64,000 nucleotides of DNA from Paenibacillus sp. EZ-K15 (GTDB taxonomy: Bacteria > Bacillota > Bacilli > Paenibacillales > Paenibacillaceae). Within the stretch, counting starts at the first letter, position 1. Each line of letters opens with the position of its first letter. Below the pieces are notes generated by a model that did no database searches, had not been told where the DNA came from, and was given only the letters and a program-made list of their open reading frames with translations. Position numbers and translations under genes: made by a program. Where the stretch lies: contig NZ_PDHM01000016.1 of NCBI RefSeq assembly GCF_002573715.1, forward strand, positions 661,649-725,648, in the 5' to 3' direction. This document shows positions 1-9,053 of this stretch, piece after piece.

Positions 1-2044
1 TTGGCAAGTTGTAGCTTTCACGGATCAAGGAGAAATAATGATCGGCGCGAACGACTTTGAAATCTGCCCCGAGCTGTTCGGTCAGGGTCAGCGCATCGGA
101 TGGAGTCATGCTCCATGCAAGCATACCGAGGGAAACGAACAACGGTGACTTACCATCCCAATTCGCTTTGGCTTCATTGAGCACCTGCAATCCGTCTTGA
201 ACGGTGCTGATCCCGCGGATCGTAGACACGGGCAGGCTATCGCCGATAATTTCTACCCCGTATTTGTCTTCATAACTAATAAATAATCCAGGTACGTTAT
301 ATTCCTCCTCATAAGCTTTTGCTTTATACGGTGACAACGGTACATTCTCGCTATCGACTCGGTTCAGTACATAAGGGATTGTCATTCCTGTCTTTTTCAT
401 ATACTTCTCGGTTTGCTGCAAAAACGCCCGGAAGCTTGCATCAGGCCATGGACTCGGATAGAAGTATCCGGCACCGGAAGGTCCGGCAATAAGCAGATCG
501 TTCTCCGTTGCCGTGTTTAGATAGTAATTCAATATGGCAGGGGCACCTTCATAGAGCAATGGGCTAGAGGTCCAGTTAATTGGAACCTTGCCTCTGGCCG
601 GATCATCCCACATGACGCGCATGCGATGCTGGTTATATTGGAAGTTGTCGCCTTCCGTAAAGGTGTATGTTACGTAAATTTTGTTCTCAAGCGCCGGCCG
701 AGGAGGCGTTTTCGCCAGTTTAAAATCCGGCTTGGTTCCCGAGAAGACCGTCAGATTGCTGAACCAATCGGCTGCCAGCACATAGACGCCGTAACGGGAG
801 GCAATCTCGACCGAGCTGAACTCGCCTTCCACATCATTGCTAAACCAGCCGAGGTAAGGGGTGCCCGGCTTCACATCGGACATGATTTTCTCGAAGAGCG
901 CTTTTTGCTCAGGTACATTGGAATCGAGCCAGAATACCATCGCTTTATTGGCGACGGCGTAATCTCTTAAATAGCCATAGGGCTCCTGCTGCTCAGCAGA
1001 GGGCGGACGGATATTCCCTGCCGAAACCTTATACTGGTTCCACATATCGACTTCAGCGGTCAGTTTCTGAGTTCCCGCAGGAGGAGTGAATTCATACACA
1101 AAATAACTGCCGTTATCGGCAAAGCGGTGACCGCCTTGGCCTTCACTGAACTTGGAGTTTTGCCGATCATAGAGATAAGACTCTTCTTCAGGGGTTCCTG
1201 CGATGAAGCTTGCTATCTCTTTGCCATCGGCCTTGACCGTAACTTCATGTACTGCGGGTCCCCAACCATCCTGGGTGAAAGCATCATCAAAGCGCAGATA
1301 AACCGCTGATTCTCCCAAGAGGGAGGAGAGGTCGAGGTTATAAGTATCACGGTTGCTTGCATCCCGCACCTGCTGCTTCTCTTCCGCAATCGTCACGAAC
1401 GATTCAGGCATTCCGGAAGGAATACGAATCGCTGTATCCGGATCCAGTCCGATCAGCATCTGATGAGTCGTCTCCTTCCACAGATGCTCATATTGCCAGG
1501 TGTAAGCATCAAGCCGGTTATTGAATTTGCCGCGAAGATCGTCTAGGATCTTCAAATTATGCGGGGCTTTGGACAATTGGGCGGCCAGTTCCGGACTGGC
1601 AACGACCGCATTCTTCAAACCTGCGAGCGTGGTAGCGACATTAATCGTATCAGGAACTTCCGGATCATATACAATCATGCCTTTAACCTCGCTGCGATAA
1701 GAGGAGAACACGTCCCAATAATCTTCATGAAGCGTGTAAGGCACCTTTATATCCGTAAGCCAGGTTAATTTCCCTTCTTCCTGGGATTCAATCAAATAGA
1801 TTCGGGGCTCTTCCCTGTTAACGATTCCCTGCAAGGTCCCTAACAACAATTTAATGTCACCTGGTGCATCATAAATATCTGCGACATCCAGATGCTTAGG
1901 CTTCTTGAAGCTTGGCAGTTCGCGGTTCTTGGAGCCGTTAGGTTGCGCTGACTGTGCATCCGTTCCCGAAGCGTAAGCTGCACCGGTCGTTAATGAAAAA
2001 GCACATAGGATAGCTAAACAGAGAATCGTGAATCTACGAGCCAT
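1..2044 (-). CDS. GxGYxYP-family putative secreted glycoside hydrolase (partial, 3' end beyond window)
   Basis: The minus strand is open from an ATG at 2044 to the window edge, giving about 681 residues without a stop. The start has an AAGGAG site about nine bases upstream. The N-terminus (MARRFTILCLAILCAF... ending near AYAS) is a signal peptide, so the protein is exported. Near residue 500 it carries GAGYFYPSPWPD, which fits the GxGYxYP signature that names this putative glycosidase family; the family's substrate is not established. A middle segment around residues 225-320 looks like a beta-sandwich insertion. It is divergent from the GntR/LacI regulator at 2362 and probably belongs to its regulon. 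The function as a glycan-active enzyme is inferred from family and neighbourhood. The true C-terminus cannot be seen. Confidence 0.82.
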   Translation of the reverse strand, partial: MARRFTILCLAILCAFSLTTGAAYASGTDAQSAQPNGSKNRELPSFKKPKHLDVADIYDAPGDIKLLLGTLQGIVNREEPRIYLIESQEEGKLTWLTDIKVPYTLHEDYWDVFSSYRSEVKGMIVYDPEVPDTINVATTLAGLKNAVVASPELAAQLSKAPHNLKILDDLRGKFNNRLDAYTWQYEHLWKETTHQMLIGLDPDTAIRIPSGMPESFVTIAEEKQQVRDASNRDTYNLDLSSLLGESAVYLRFDDAFTQDGWGPAVHEVTVKADGKEIASFIAGTPEEESYLYDRQNSKFSEGQGGHRFADNGSYFVYEFTPPAGTQKLTAEVDMWNQYKVSAGNIRPPSAEQQEPYGYLRDYAVANKAMVFWLDSNVPEQKALFEKIMSDVKPGTPYLGWFSNDVEGEFSSVEIASRYGVYVLAADWFSNLTVFSGTKPDFKLAKTPPRPALENKIYVTYTFTEGDNFQYNQHRMRVMWDDPARGKVPINWTSSPLLYEGAPAILNYYLNTATENDLLIAGPSGAGYFYPSPWPDASFRAFLQQTEKYMKKTGMTIPYVLNRVDSENVPLSPYKAKAYEEEYNVPGLFISYEDKYGVEIIGDSLPVSTIRGISTVQDGLQVLNEAKANWDGKSPLFVSLGMLAWSMTPSDALTLTEQLGADFKVVRADHYFSLIRESYNLP

Positions 2045-2166
2045 GGCGAATTCACTCCTTGTTATGGTCTATGGTCAGAAATGGAAGCGTGTGTTCATCC
2101 GTAAACATCCATCCTCCTTTTGCGGCCAATAGCCGTCAACACTACGCTTATCAACACATATTTAAT

Positions 2167-2178
2167 ATATTCAAATAT
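2167..2178. promoter_or_regulatory. Candidate operator, ATATT-N2-AATAT palindrome
   Basis: The sequence ATATTCAAATAT lies in the 317-base divergent gap between the GxGYxYP gene and the regulator gene. Similar palindromes occur at 2322 and 3580, next to promoters of the same locus, so this may be a binding site of the GntR/LacI regulator. The surroundings are AT-rich, so chance is possible. Confidence 0.4.
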
Positions 2179-2292
2179 GATTTTACAAGTGGTTCGACAA
2201 AACTTCCTATAATTCTTGAAAATCAGGCAATTTAAACGCAGGTATATCAAGGGTTTGACGTAATGGGCTGTTGATCGACTCATGCTTGTTTA

Positions 2293-2334
2293 TTGCACTT
2301 GTATGTGTAAGGATATATTATATATTTCAAATAT
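2293..2334 (+). promoter_or_regulatory. Promoter and candidate autoregulatory operator of the GntR/LacI regulator
   Basis: TTGCAC (2293-2298) and TATTAT (2316-2321) are separated by 17 bases and form a plausible sigma-A promoter. The palindrome ATATTTCAAATAT (2322-2334) directly abuts the -10 element, at the expected transcription start. That position suits autorepression. The promoter is visible in the sequence; the regulator assignment is inference. Confidence 0.5.
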
Positions 2335-2361
2335 CTTGAATGAATTGGTGATGTGATTAGA

Positions 2362-3510
2362 ATGAGTGCAAACGATCGAATTCCGTTGTATCAGCAAATC
2401 CAGGACTATATCCGACACGTCATAGCAGCAGAAAATATGAAGCCAGGTGACCGCATTCCGACAGAGAAGGAGCTGATGGATCAGTTTCATGTCAGTAAAA
2501 TAACGGTTGCCAATGCCCTAACCGGATTAGCGAATGAGAAATTGATTGCCCGTGTGCCGGGCAAAGGCAGTTTTGTAGCAGAGGAGGCCGACTTCTCATC
2601 TGCGGGCCAGTCATCGACAACGTCGCTTAAGGGAAGAGACGGAAAGCTGGCCACGGGCATGATTGGCGTGATTATGCCCACCATCCATGATTATTTCGCG
2701 ATCAGACTCATTGAGGGAATCCAAGAGGCACTGAATCACGAAGGTTATCGCAGCATGATCATGTTGACCGATGGCAAGCTGGAAAAAGAAAAGGACGCCA
2801 TCAAAGAGCTGAAGGCTCTCGGAGCCGAAGGCCTGTTGATTTTCCCGGTCGATGAGGAGAACTACAACGAGGAAATACTAGGAATGAAGCTATCCGGTTT
2901 TCCTTTTGTCTTAATCGATCGGTATTTACCTGGGGTCGAGACGCATTATATTGCCGCCGATGGAAGGCGGGGCACGCGACTTGCCGTTGAACATCTGTGG
3001 GAGCTTGGACACCGGGACATCGCCATATGCTCGGATTCTCCCCTTCAAACCGTCACGGTTCAGGAGCGGATCGAAGGTTACATTGATGCTTTAAAAGACA
3101 AAGGCGCATTAATCAATCCGGCGCATATGATTACGGATTTCAAACCGTTGAGCGTGCTCAAGGATGCCGAAGCTCATCCACTGTACCGGTATATCCGAAA
3201 TCGCATGGTTACCGCCTATATTTCGCTGAACGGGAGATTGGGCGTACAAATCTATCAGATGGCCAAGCAAGCGGGGCTTAACGTGCCGGAAGACGTTTCG
3301 ATCGTCAGCTTCGACGATCCGACTTCCATCGTGGAGGAATTTAGCATATTTACCCATGTGAAGCAGTTTGAATGGGATATGGGATATCAGGCTGCCGGCA
3401 AACTGCTCGAAGTATTGCGCGGTCATGGAGAAGTGAAGAGCTACAGCAAATTGCTGATTGAGCCTGAGCTTGTGATCCGCCAAACGTCGGGACATGTTCC
3501 ACAAACTTAA
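2362..3510 (+). CDS. GntR/LacI-type transcriptional regulator (AraR-like architecture)
   Basis: The protein has 382 residues. Residues 1-70 are a GntR-type winged helix (RIPLYQQIQDYIRHVI... PTEKELMDQFHVSKITV), and residues 85-380 are a LacI/periplasmic-binding-like effector domain (IGVIMPTIHDYFAIRLIEG, VSIVSFDDPT). This is the AraR arrangement, in which a sugar releases the protein from DNA. I prefer ATG 2362 over the in-frame GTG at 2353 because GGTGAT lies about nine bases before the ATG. The gene is divergent from the GxGYxYP glycosidase and lies just upstream of the glycosidase/transport operon, so it is very probably the local repressor. A terminator follows at 3526-3563. The inducing sugar cannot be told from the sequence. 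Confidence 0.9.
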   Translation: MSANDRIPLYQQIQDYIRHVIAAENMKPGDRIPTEKELMDQFHVSKITVANALTGLANEKLIARVPGKGSFVAEEADFSSAGQSSTTSLKGRDGKLATGMIGVIMPTIHDYFAIRLIEGIQEALNHEGYRSMIMLTDGKLEKEKDAIKELKALGAEGLLIFPVDEENYNEEILGMKLSGFPFVLIDRYLPGVETHYIAADGRRGTRLAVEHLWELGHRDIAICSDSPLQTVTVQERIEGYIDALKDKGALINPAHMITDFKPLSVLKDAEAHPLYRYIRNRMVTAYISLNGRLGVQIYQMAKQAGLNVPEDVSIVSFDDPTSIVEEFSIFTHVKQFEWDMGYQAAGKLLEVLRGHGEVKSYSKLLIEPELVIRQTSGHVPQT

Positions 3511-3525
3511 TATTTACGCTAAGGA

Positions 3526-3563
3526 AGAGCCTTTTCCGTTAACTAACGGAGAGGGCTTTTTTT
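3526..3563 (+). terminator. Intrinsic terminator of the regulator gene
   Basis: A GC-containing hairpin (AGCC...CCGTT aact AACGG...GGCT) is followed by a run of seven T. It separates the regulator transcript from the operon starting at 3676. Confidence 0.8.
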
Positions 3564-3579
3564 AATTCTCCATAAAAAC

Positions 3580-3611
3580 ATATTGAATATATTGATATTA
3601 TATATTATATT
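3580..3611 (+). promoter_or_regulatory. Candidate promoter and operator of the glycosidase/ABC operon
   Basis: TTGAAT (3583-3588) and TATATT (3606-3611) are 17 bases apart. The palindrome ATATTGAATAT (3580-3590) overlaps the -35 element and resembles the sites at 2167 and 2322. Overlap with -35 suits repression by the upstream regulator. The region is very AT-rich, so the exact -10 is uncertain. Confidence 0.45.
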
Positions 3612-3675
3612 CTAGAAAATGATGGCTAACCAAGAAGCGCAAGTACATCTAACCTGAGCAGGGAGGTATAGAAAC

Positions 3676-5910
3676 GTGCCAAGAGATCGCAGAGAAGAGC
3701 GAACCGGGTTTCAGGAGTCGGCTCCGTATCATCCCGACTATGATCTTCAGACTGACTTTGTGATGGTCTACGGAATTGACGAAACGATGCCGGAGCGCAT
3801 TCAGAAATGGAAGGAAAAAGGATATATCGTCCATTTGATGACAGGAGTCGCATGGGGGACATATAACAACTACCTGGATGGGGAGGTTGACGGCTTATCA
3901 CATTGGGATGAAGCGCAGACCGATCGTCATGGTGAGATGATCCTGCATGGGAAACGACCGGTTATTCCTTACATGGTGCCGACGATTTCCTTTGGCCGCT
4001 ATTTAGCGGATCGAATACGCGTCGCGGTTGATGCGGGCTTAGAGGCCATCCATCTGGAGGAGCCCGAATTCTGGGTGAATGGCGGATATTCGGAAGCGTT
4101 TAAGCGGGAATGGCTTCTGTATTACAAAGAGCCATGGATTCCGCCACACGCTTCACCTGACGCACAATACCGAGCTTCCAAATTGAAAGCGCATTTATAT
4201 ACACGCGTGCTGGACCGGTTATGTGCAGAGATGAAGGATTACGCGCTAACTCGTTCCGGCCGAGTCCTTCGCTTTTACGTTCCGACCCATAGTTTGATCA
4301 ATTATACGCAGTGGCGAATTGTCAGTCCGCAATCCGGCCTCGTTGAGCTTCCATCCATTGACGGCTACATTGCACAGATCTGGACGGGGACATCAAGGAC
4401 GCCGAACGTGTATGAAGGGCTGCGCAAGGAACGGACGTTTGAAACCGCTTACCTTGAATATGGCGTGATGCAGGAGCTGGTTCGCGGAACCGACAGACGC
4501 ATGTGGTTCTTGCATGATCCGATCGAGGATAACCCGAACCACACTTGGGCGGATTACAAACAGAACTACTTAAAGACCGTTGTCGCCTCACTGTTGCATC
4601 CCGGAGTTGCCCATTACGAAGTTTCACCCTGGCCGCGAAGAATCTTTCAAGGAACTTATCCATCCGAAGATGGCTCCGGTAAGGAGTCCATCCCGTCTGA
4701 CTATGCAACGACGCTGCTCCAGGTCATGCACACGCTGGGCAACATGGACCAGGAAGTGATCGAATCGGCAGAAGATGACTTGCAAGTTGGCGTTCTTATT
4801 GCCGACTCCGCGATGTTTCAGCGGATGAAGCCGGAACCGGAAGCGCCCGATGCCGGTAAATACGACGGTACGGACCCTGAAGGATTTCAAGCGGAAGGGG
4901 ACACGGAGCTTCTTGATTTCTCCCCTTTTTACGGTCTGTCGCTGCCGCTGCTGAAACATGGAATCCCGGTTCGCCCGCTTCAGCTGGATAATGTAAGGCG
5001 GTATCCGGGTTATTTGGCTCCATACCGCGTGCTGGTTCTGAGCTATGAATTCATCAAACCGGAGTATCCGGACATTCATAATGCTCTTGCCCAGTGGGTG
5101 CAGGATGGCGGGGCGTTGATCTATGTTGGCGATGACAGCGACCCGTATCATGGCATTCGTTCATGGTGGAACAATGACCACAAGGATAACCCGTTTGGCC
5201 CGAAGTATAACTCGCCGCGGGAGCATCTGTTTGAGCAGCTTGGCCTGAAGGAGAAAGGGGATGGCATCCATCAGGTAGGAAAAGGCGTTGTCTGCTGGTT
5301 AGATCAACATCCGACTGAACTCACCCTATCCAAAGCAGGGGCAGACCAGCTGCGGCACGCCGTTCAAGCCACGCTGGAGGCACTTCACGGCACAGAACGA
5401 CCGTTGAATTCCAAACATTATTTCAAGCTCAAGCGAGGCCCTTATCTGATCGCTTCGGTTCTGGAGGAATCGATTACTGAAGAGCCGTTGAACATCTCAG
5501 GCCCGATCGTGAACTTGTTCGATTCGAAGCTATCCATTCTGGATCAGGTTACGTTAAGTCCAGGGCAACAAGCGCTGCTCTATGATGTTGAGGCCGGACG
5601 TCCTTCGGACGGCAAGGTATCCGTCATTGCCGCTTCCTCCCGAATCGAGGATCTTGTCCAGACGGAATCAGGCTTCCGATTCATTGCTAGAGGGCCGTCC
5701 AATCTGCAGGCAAGCGCGAGATTGTATTGCCCAATAGAGCCGATATCTGTCCAGTACGTTATTCAGGATCAAGCCGTACCTGCTGGATGGGTATGGGATC
5801 CGCAGTCGCTAACCGTGCTGCTGCAGTATGAATATGGGGGCGTGAACCATGCAGAGATCCAGGTTGATTGGAAGCCAGCAAAATTCATACCTGTACCTGC
5901 AACCGATTGA
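3676..5910 (+). CDS. Putative intracellular glycoside hydrolase of unassigned family
   Basis: The 744-residue protein starts at GTG 3676, preceded by GGGAGG. It has no signal peptide or membrane segment, so it should be cytoplasmic. The N-terminal half looks like a TIM-barrel glycosidase: a conserved acidic segment HLEEPEFW lies near residue 127, followed by FYVPTHS and YEVSPWPRRIF. Residues 430-530 resemble the flavodoxin/amidotransferase-like trimerisation domain of GH42 beta-galactosidases (YRVLVLSYEFIKPEY, GGALIYVGDDSD), and the C-terminus looks beta-rich. I do not recognise the exact family. It opens the operon, 24 bases before the GH38 gene, so a role in breaking the imported oligosaccharide is likely but inferred. 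The HLEEPEFW glutamates are candidate catalytic residues only by analogy. Confidence 0.65.
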   Translation: MPRDRREERTGFQESAPYHPDYDLQTDFVMVYGIDETMPERIQKWKEKGYIVHLMTGVAWGTYNNYLDGEVDGLSHWDEAQTDRHGEMILHGKRPVIPYMVPTISFGRYLADRIRVAVDAGLEAIHLEEPEFWVNGGYSEAFKREWLLYYKEPWIPPHASPDAQYRASKLKAHLYTRVLDRLCAEMKDYALTRSGRVLRFYVPTHSLINYTQWRIVSPQSGLVELPSIDGYIAQIWTGTSRTPNVYEGLRKERTFETAYLEYGVMQELVRGTDRRMWFLHDPIEDNPNHTWADYKQNYLKTVVASLLHPGVAHYEVSPWPRRIFQGTYPSEDGSGKESIPSDYATTLLQVMHTLGNMDQEVIESAEDDLQVGVLIADSAMFQRMKPEPEAPDAGKYDGTDPEGFQAEGDTELLDFSPFYGLSLPLLKHGIPVRPLQLDNVRRYPGYLAPYRVLVLSYEFIKPEYPDIHNALAQWVQDGGALIYVGDDSDPYHGIRSWWNNDHKDNPFGPKYNSPREHLFEQLGLKEKGDGIHQVGKGVVCWLDQHPTELTLSKAGADQLRHAVQATLEALHGTERPLNSKHYFKLKRGPYLIASVLEESITEEPLNISGPIVNLFDSKLSILDQVTLSPGQQALLYDVEAGRPSDGKVSVIAASSRIEDLVQTESGFRFIARGPSNLQASARLYCPIEPISVQYVIQDQAVPAGWVWDPQSLTVLLQYEYGGVNHAEIQVDWKPAKFIPVPATD

Positions 5911-5934
5911 TGCAATAGAGAGGAGCAAATCATC

Positions 5935-8900
5935 ATGCCATACGAACCGATAAGGCCGGAACGGTTAAAACAAATGTTAAACCATCTTCGGGAAGCTATA
6001 TATGAGCCGGTTGCCGAGTTGGAAGTGACGGCATGGGTTACACCCGAGCCCGTATCGTACATGGATCGAATGACGGGCACGCAAATGACGCTTGTCCATG
6101 GCAAGCGATGGGGCAGCCTGTGGGACTGCGCCTGGTTCCGATTTACCGGGAGCCTTCCGGATAATAGCCGTAAGGAAGACGTCGTCCTTTTACTCGACAT
6201 CAACGGCGAATTATGTCTGGTAGATCCGGAAGGATCTCCGGTCCAGGGATTGACTACCGTGAACTCGGAATTCGATTTCTCATTAGGACTCCCCGGCAAG
6301 CGAGTTGTCCGGCTTCAAGACATGTACATGAGCGGATCCGACATTGAAGTATGGGCAGATGCGGGCAATAACGATCTCTTTGGCAAATATCAGGGAGGCA
6401 CCTTGAAAGAGGCTGTCATCGCGATCTGCCGGGAAGATATTCAAGGCCTCTATTACGATGTCGAAGTGCTTCTGGAAGCTGCCGAGCAGCTCCCTGCCGG
6501 AACCGCCCGCAAAGAGAGAATCTATCAGGCGCTCTATGACGTATCACTGCAGTTAACGGATTTCTCGCCGGAACTGGTCAATCAAGCGAAGAAGCAATTG
6601 GATAAACAATTAAGCTTGCAGGGTGGCGATCCGGTCTTAACGATCAGCGCGGTGGGTCATGCGCATATCGATCTGGCCTGGTTGTGGCCGATCCGCGAAA
6701 CGATCCGGAAAGGAGCCAGGACGTTCTCGACCGCGCTTCGCATGATGGAACGCTATCCGGAGTATGTATTCGGCGCAAGCCAGCCCCAGCTATACGACTG
6801 GATGAAGCAGCATTATCCCGCGTTATATGAACAGGTCAAGGAGCGGGTACGTGAAGGCAGATGGGAACCGCAGGGGGCCATGTGGGTGGAGTCGGATACC
6901 AATGTGCCTGGCGGTGAATCCCTGGTACGTCAGATCCTGTACGGTAAGCGGTATTTTCAGCAGGAATTCGGTTTGGAGATGAAATCGCTCTGGATGCCGG
7001 ACGTATTCGGTTACTCCGCAAGCCTGCCGCAGCTGCTCAAGAAGTCGGGCGTGGATTACATGATGACCCAGAAGCTCTCCTGGAGCGAGTACAACCGGCA
7101 CCCTCACCATTCCTTTCTATGGGAAGGAATTGATGGCTCCGCCGTATTAACGCATATGCCGCCTGAAGATACATATAACAGCCCGGCAGCCCCTCGTTCC
7201 ATCGCCAAAGCGGAGCGGGAATATTTAGATAAAAATGTATCTGGCCATGCTCTGATGCTATTCGGCATTGGAGACGGCGGTGGAGGTCCTGGTGAAGAGC
7301 ATTTGGAGCGGCTGGCACGCGAGAAGAACCTGCTTGGTCTGTCCCCTGTCATACAGGAGCCCTCGTGGAAGTTCTTTGAGCGATTGAATGAGGAACGTGA
7401 GTCGTTCCAGACATGGCGCGGTGAGCTTTATCTGGAAAAGCATCAAGGCACCTTGACCAGTCAGGCGCGAAGCAAGCGGTACAACCGGAAGATGGAGAAA
7501 GCGCTGCGCGAGCTGGAGTTTGCTTCCGTGCTGGCTGCCCAGTTAGGCAGGACATACCCGTCCGAGACGCTGGAGACGATCTGGAAGGAAGTCCTGCTGT
7601 ATCAGTTCCACGACATTCTTCCGGGCTCTTCAATAAAGCGGGTATACGATGAGTCGTTAGTGCGGTATGAAGAGCTGCTATCCCAAACGGAAGCCATGAT
7701 TGCCGAGACCTATCGCTATTTGGCAGACCACATTTCACACGATGTCGAAGCTTCTCCCGGAACGGTCGTTTTCAATTCGCTGCCTTGGGAACGCCGGGAG
7801 TGGCTGCGAGCGAATGGACGATGGCATAACGTGTTTGTTCCATCGATGGGCTACACCGTCATATCAGATGTCGCCGATCCTGGAAGCGAAGATGAAGTTG
7901 CATCTGGCATTGAAATGCTTCTAGAAACACCAGAAGCGGAATTAGACATTACAGTTTCAGAACGAACCTTGGAGAACGACAAATTGATCGTGAAATTTGA
8001 TCAAAACGGAGGCATTCTATCGATCTTGGATAAGACGGAAGCTCGCGAAGTCATTCAGCAAGGCCAAATGGGCAACGATCTTCGCGTGTATCATGACGAA
8101 GGAGATGCATGGGATTTCCGTCATGACTATTCCGCCAATCCGGGCAAGCCATTAAACCTCCTTCACATTCAGGAGCTGCGTGACGGCCCGCGAAACGGGC
8201 TGGTCTTCGAATACGCTTATGGTGAATCTACGCTGACGCAGACCGTTGTGCTGACGGAGGGCAGCCGGCGCATTGATTTCGAGACGGCCGTCGATTGGAG
8301 AGAGAACGGCAAAATGCTAAGAACCTCGTTCCCGGTCAATATACGCACGGAGCAGGTTCATTGCGAAATTCAGTTCGGCAGCTTGAGCAGGCCGACTCAC
8401 CGCAATACGATGTGGGATTTTGCGAAGGACGAGATTTGTGCTCATCAATGGGTTGACTTATCGGAGCCGGATTATGGGGTTGCACTGCTCAATGATTGCA
8501 AATATGGACATCGGGCGATCCATAACGTGCTGGATCTGCATTTGCTCCGCAGCAGCTCTTATCCGGATCCGGATGCGGACCGTGCGGAGCACCGATTCAC
8601 ATATTCGTTATATCCGCATCAAGGGAACCATGTGCAAGCCGGAATCTATCGACGAGGCAATGAGCTGAATATCCCGCTTCGTACGGTTTCCTTGCCTTCC
8701 ATGCCTAATCAAGAGACAGGAGAGCTACCGTCATCCCAAGCATTTCTGAGACCGGATCATGCGAACATTATGGTGGAATCCGTCAAGAAAGCCGAGGATG
8801 GCGACGACCTCATAATTCGTCTGTATGAAACTTCGGGAACACATGCCAACACGACACTCCATTTTGGATTTGAAGTGGTCGAAGCCTGGACTACGGATCT

Positions 8901-9006
8901 GATGGAAAACATTCTTACAGCACTGCCGATTGACAAAACTTCCAACACAATTGCGCTTTCCTTCACGCCGTTTGAAATCATCACGCTGCGTTTGATATTC
9001 CGTTAA
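5935..9006 (+). CDS. GH38 alpha-mannosidase
   Basis: The protein has 1023 residues, the usual length for cytoplasmic bacterial GH38 enzymes, and no signal peptide. The family hallmarks are present: a metal-binding GHAHIDLAWLWP near residue 242, the nucleophile region MWVESDTNVPGGESL near residue 320, LWMPDVFGYSASLPQLL near 355, and QFHDILPGSSI near 560. The C-terminal half is the beta-sandwich region (FDQNGGILSILDK, RIDFETAVDWRENGKMLRT). The family hydrolyses alpha-mannosidic bonds with a zinc or similar metal ion. The gene follows the unassigned glycosidase by 24 bases and precedes the ABC permeases, which points to mannose in the imported oligosaccharide. Linkage specificity cannot be read from sequence. 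Confidence 0.93.
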   Translation: MPYEPIRPERLKQMLNHLREAIYEPVAELEVTAWVTPEPVSYMDRMTGTQMTLVHGKRWGSLWDCAWFRFTGSLPDNSRKEDVVLLLDINGELCLVDPEGSPVQGLTTVNSEFDFSLGLPGKRVVRLQDMYMSGSDIEVWADAGNNDLFGKYQGGTLKEAVIAICREDIQGLYYDVEVLLEAAEQLPAGTARKERIYQALYDVSLQLTDFSPELVNQAKKQLDKQLSLQGGDPVLTISAVGHAHIDLAWLWPIRETIRKGARTFSTALRMMERYPEYVFGASQPQLYDWMKQHYPALYEQVKERVREGRWEPQGAMWVESDTNVPGGESLVRQILYGKRYFQQEFGLEMKSLWMPDVFGYSASLPQLLKKSGVDYMMTQKLSWSEYNRHPHHSFLWEGIDGSAVLTHMPPEDTYNSPAAPRSIAKAEREYLDKNVSGHALMLFGIGDGGGGPGEEHLERLAREKNLLGLSPVIQEPSWKFFERLNEERESFQTWRGELYLEKHQGTLTSQARSKRYNRKMEKALRELEFASVLAAQLGRTYPSETLETIWKEVLLYQFHDILPGSSIKRVYDESLVRYEELLSQTEAMIAETYRYLADHISHDVEASPGTVVFNSLPWERREWLRANGRWHNVFVPSMGYTVISDVADPGSEDEVASGIEMLLETPEAELDITVSERTLENDKLIVKFDQNGGILSILDKTEAREVIQQGQMGNDLRVYHDEGDAWDFRHDYSANPGKPLNLLHIQELRDGPRNGLVFEYAYGESTLTQTVVLTEGSRRIDFETAVDWRENGKMLRTSFPVNIRTEQVHCEIQFGSLSRPTHRNTMWDFAKDEICAHQWVDLSEPDYGVALLNDCKYGHRAIHNVLDLHLLRSSSYPDPDADRAEHRFTYSLYPHQGNHVQAGIYRRGNELNIPLRTVSLPSMPNQETGELPSSQAFLRPDHANIMVESVKKAEDGDDLIIRLYETSGTHANTTLHFGFEVVEAWTTDLMENILTALPIDKTSNTIALSFTPFEIITLRLIFR

Positions 9007-9053
9007 TATAACCGGGGCGGTCAATCCGCCCCACTGAAAGGAGAGGTGGGAAT

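Noticed and set aside
4624..5151. Open frame of 175 codons on the minus strand
   Set aside because: Antisense to the 744-residue glycosidase-like gene, without ribosome site or recognisable motif.
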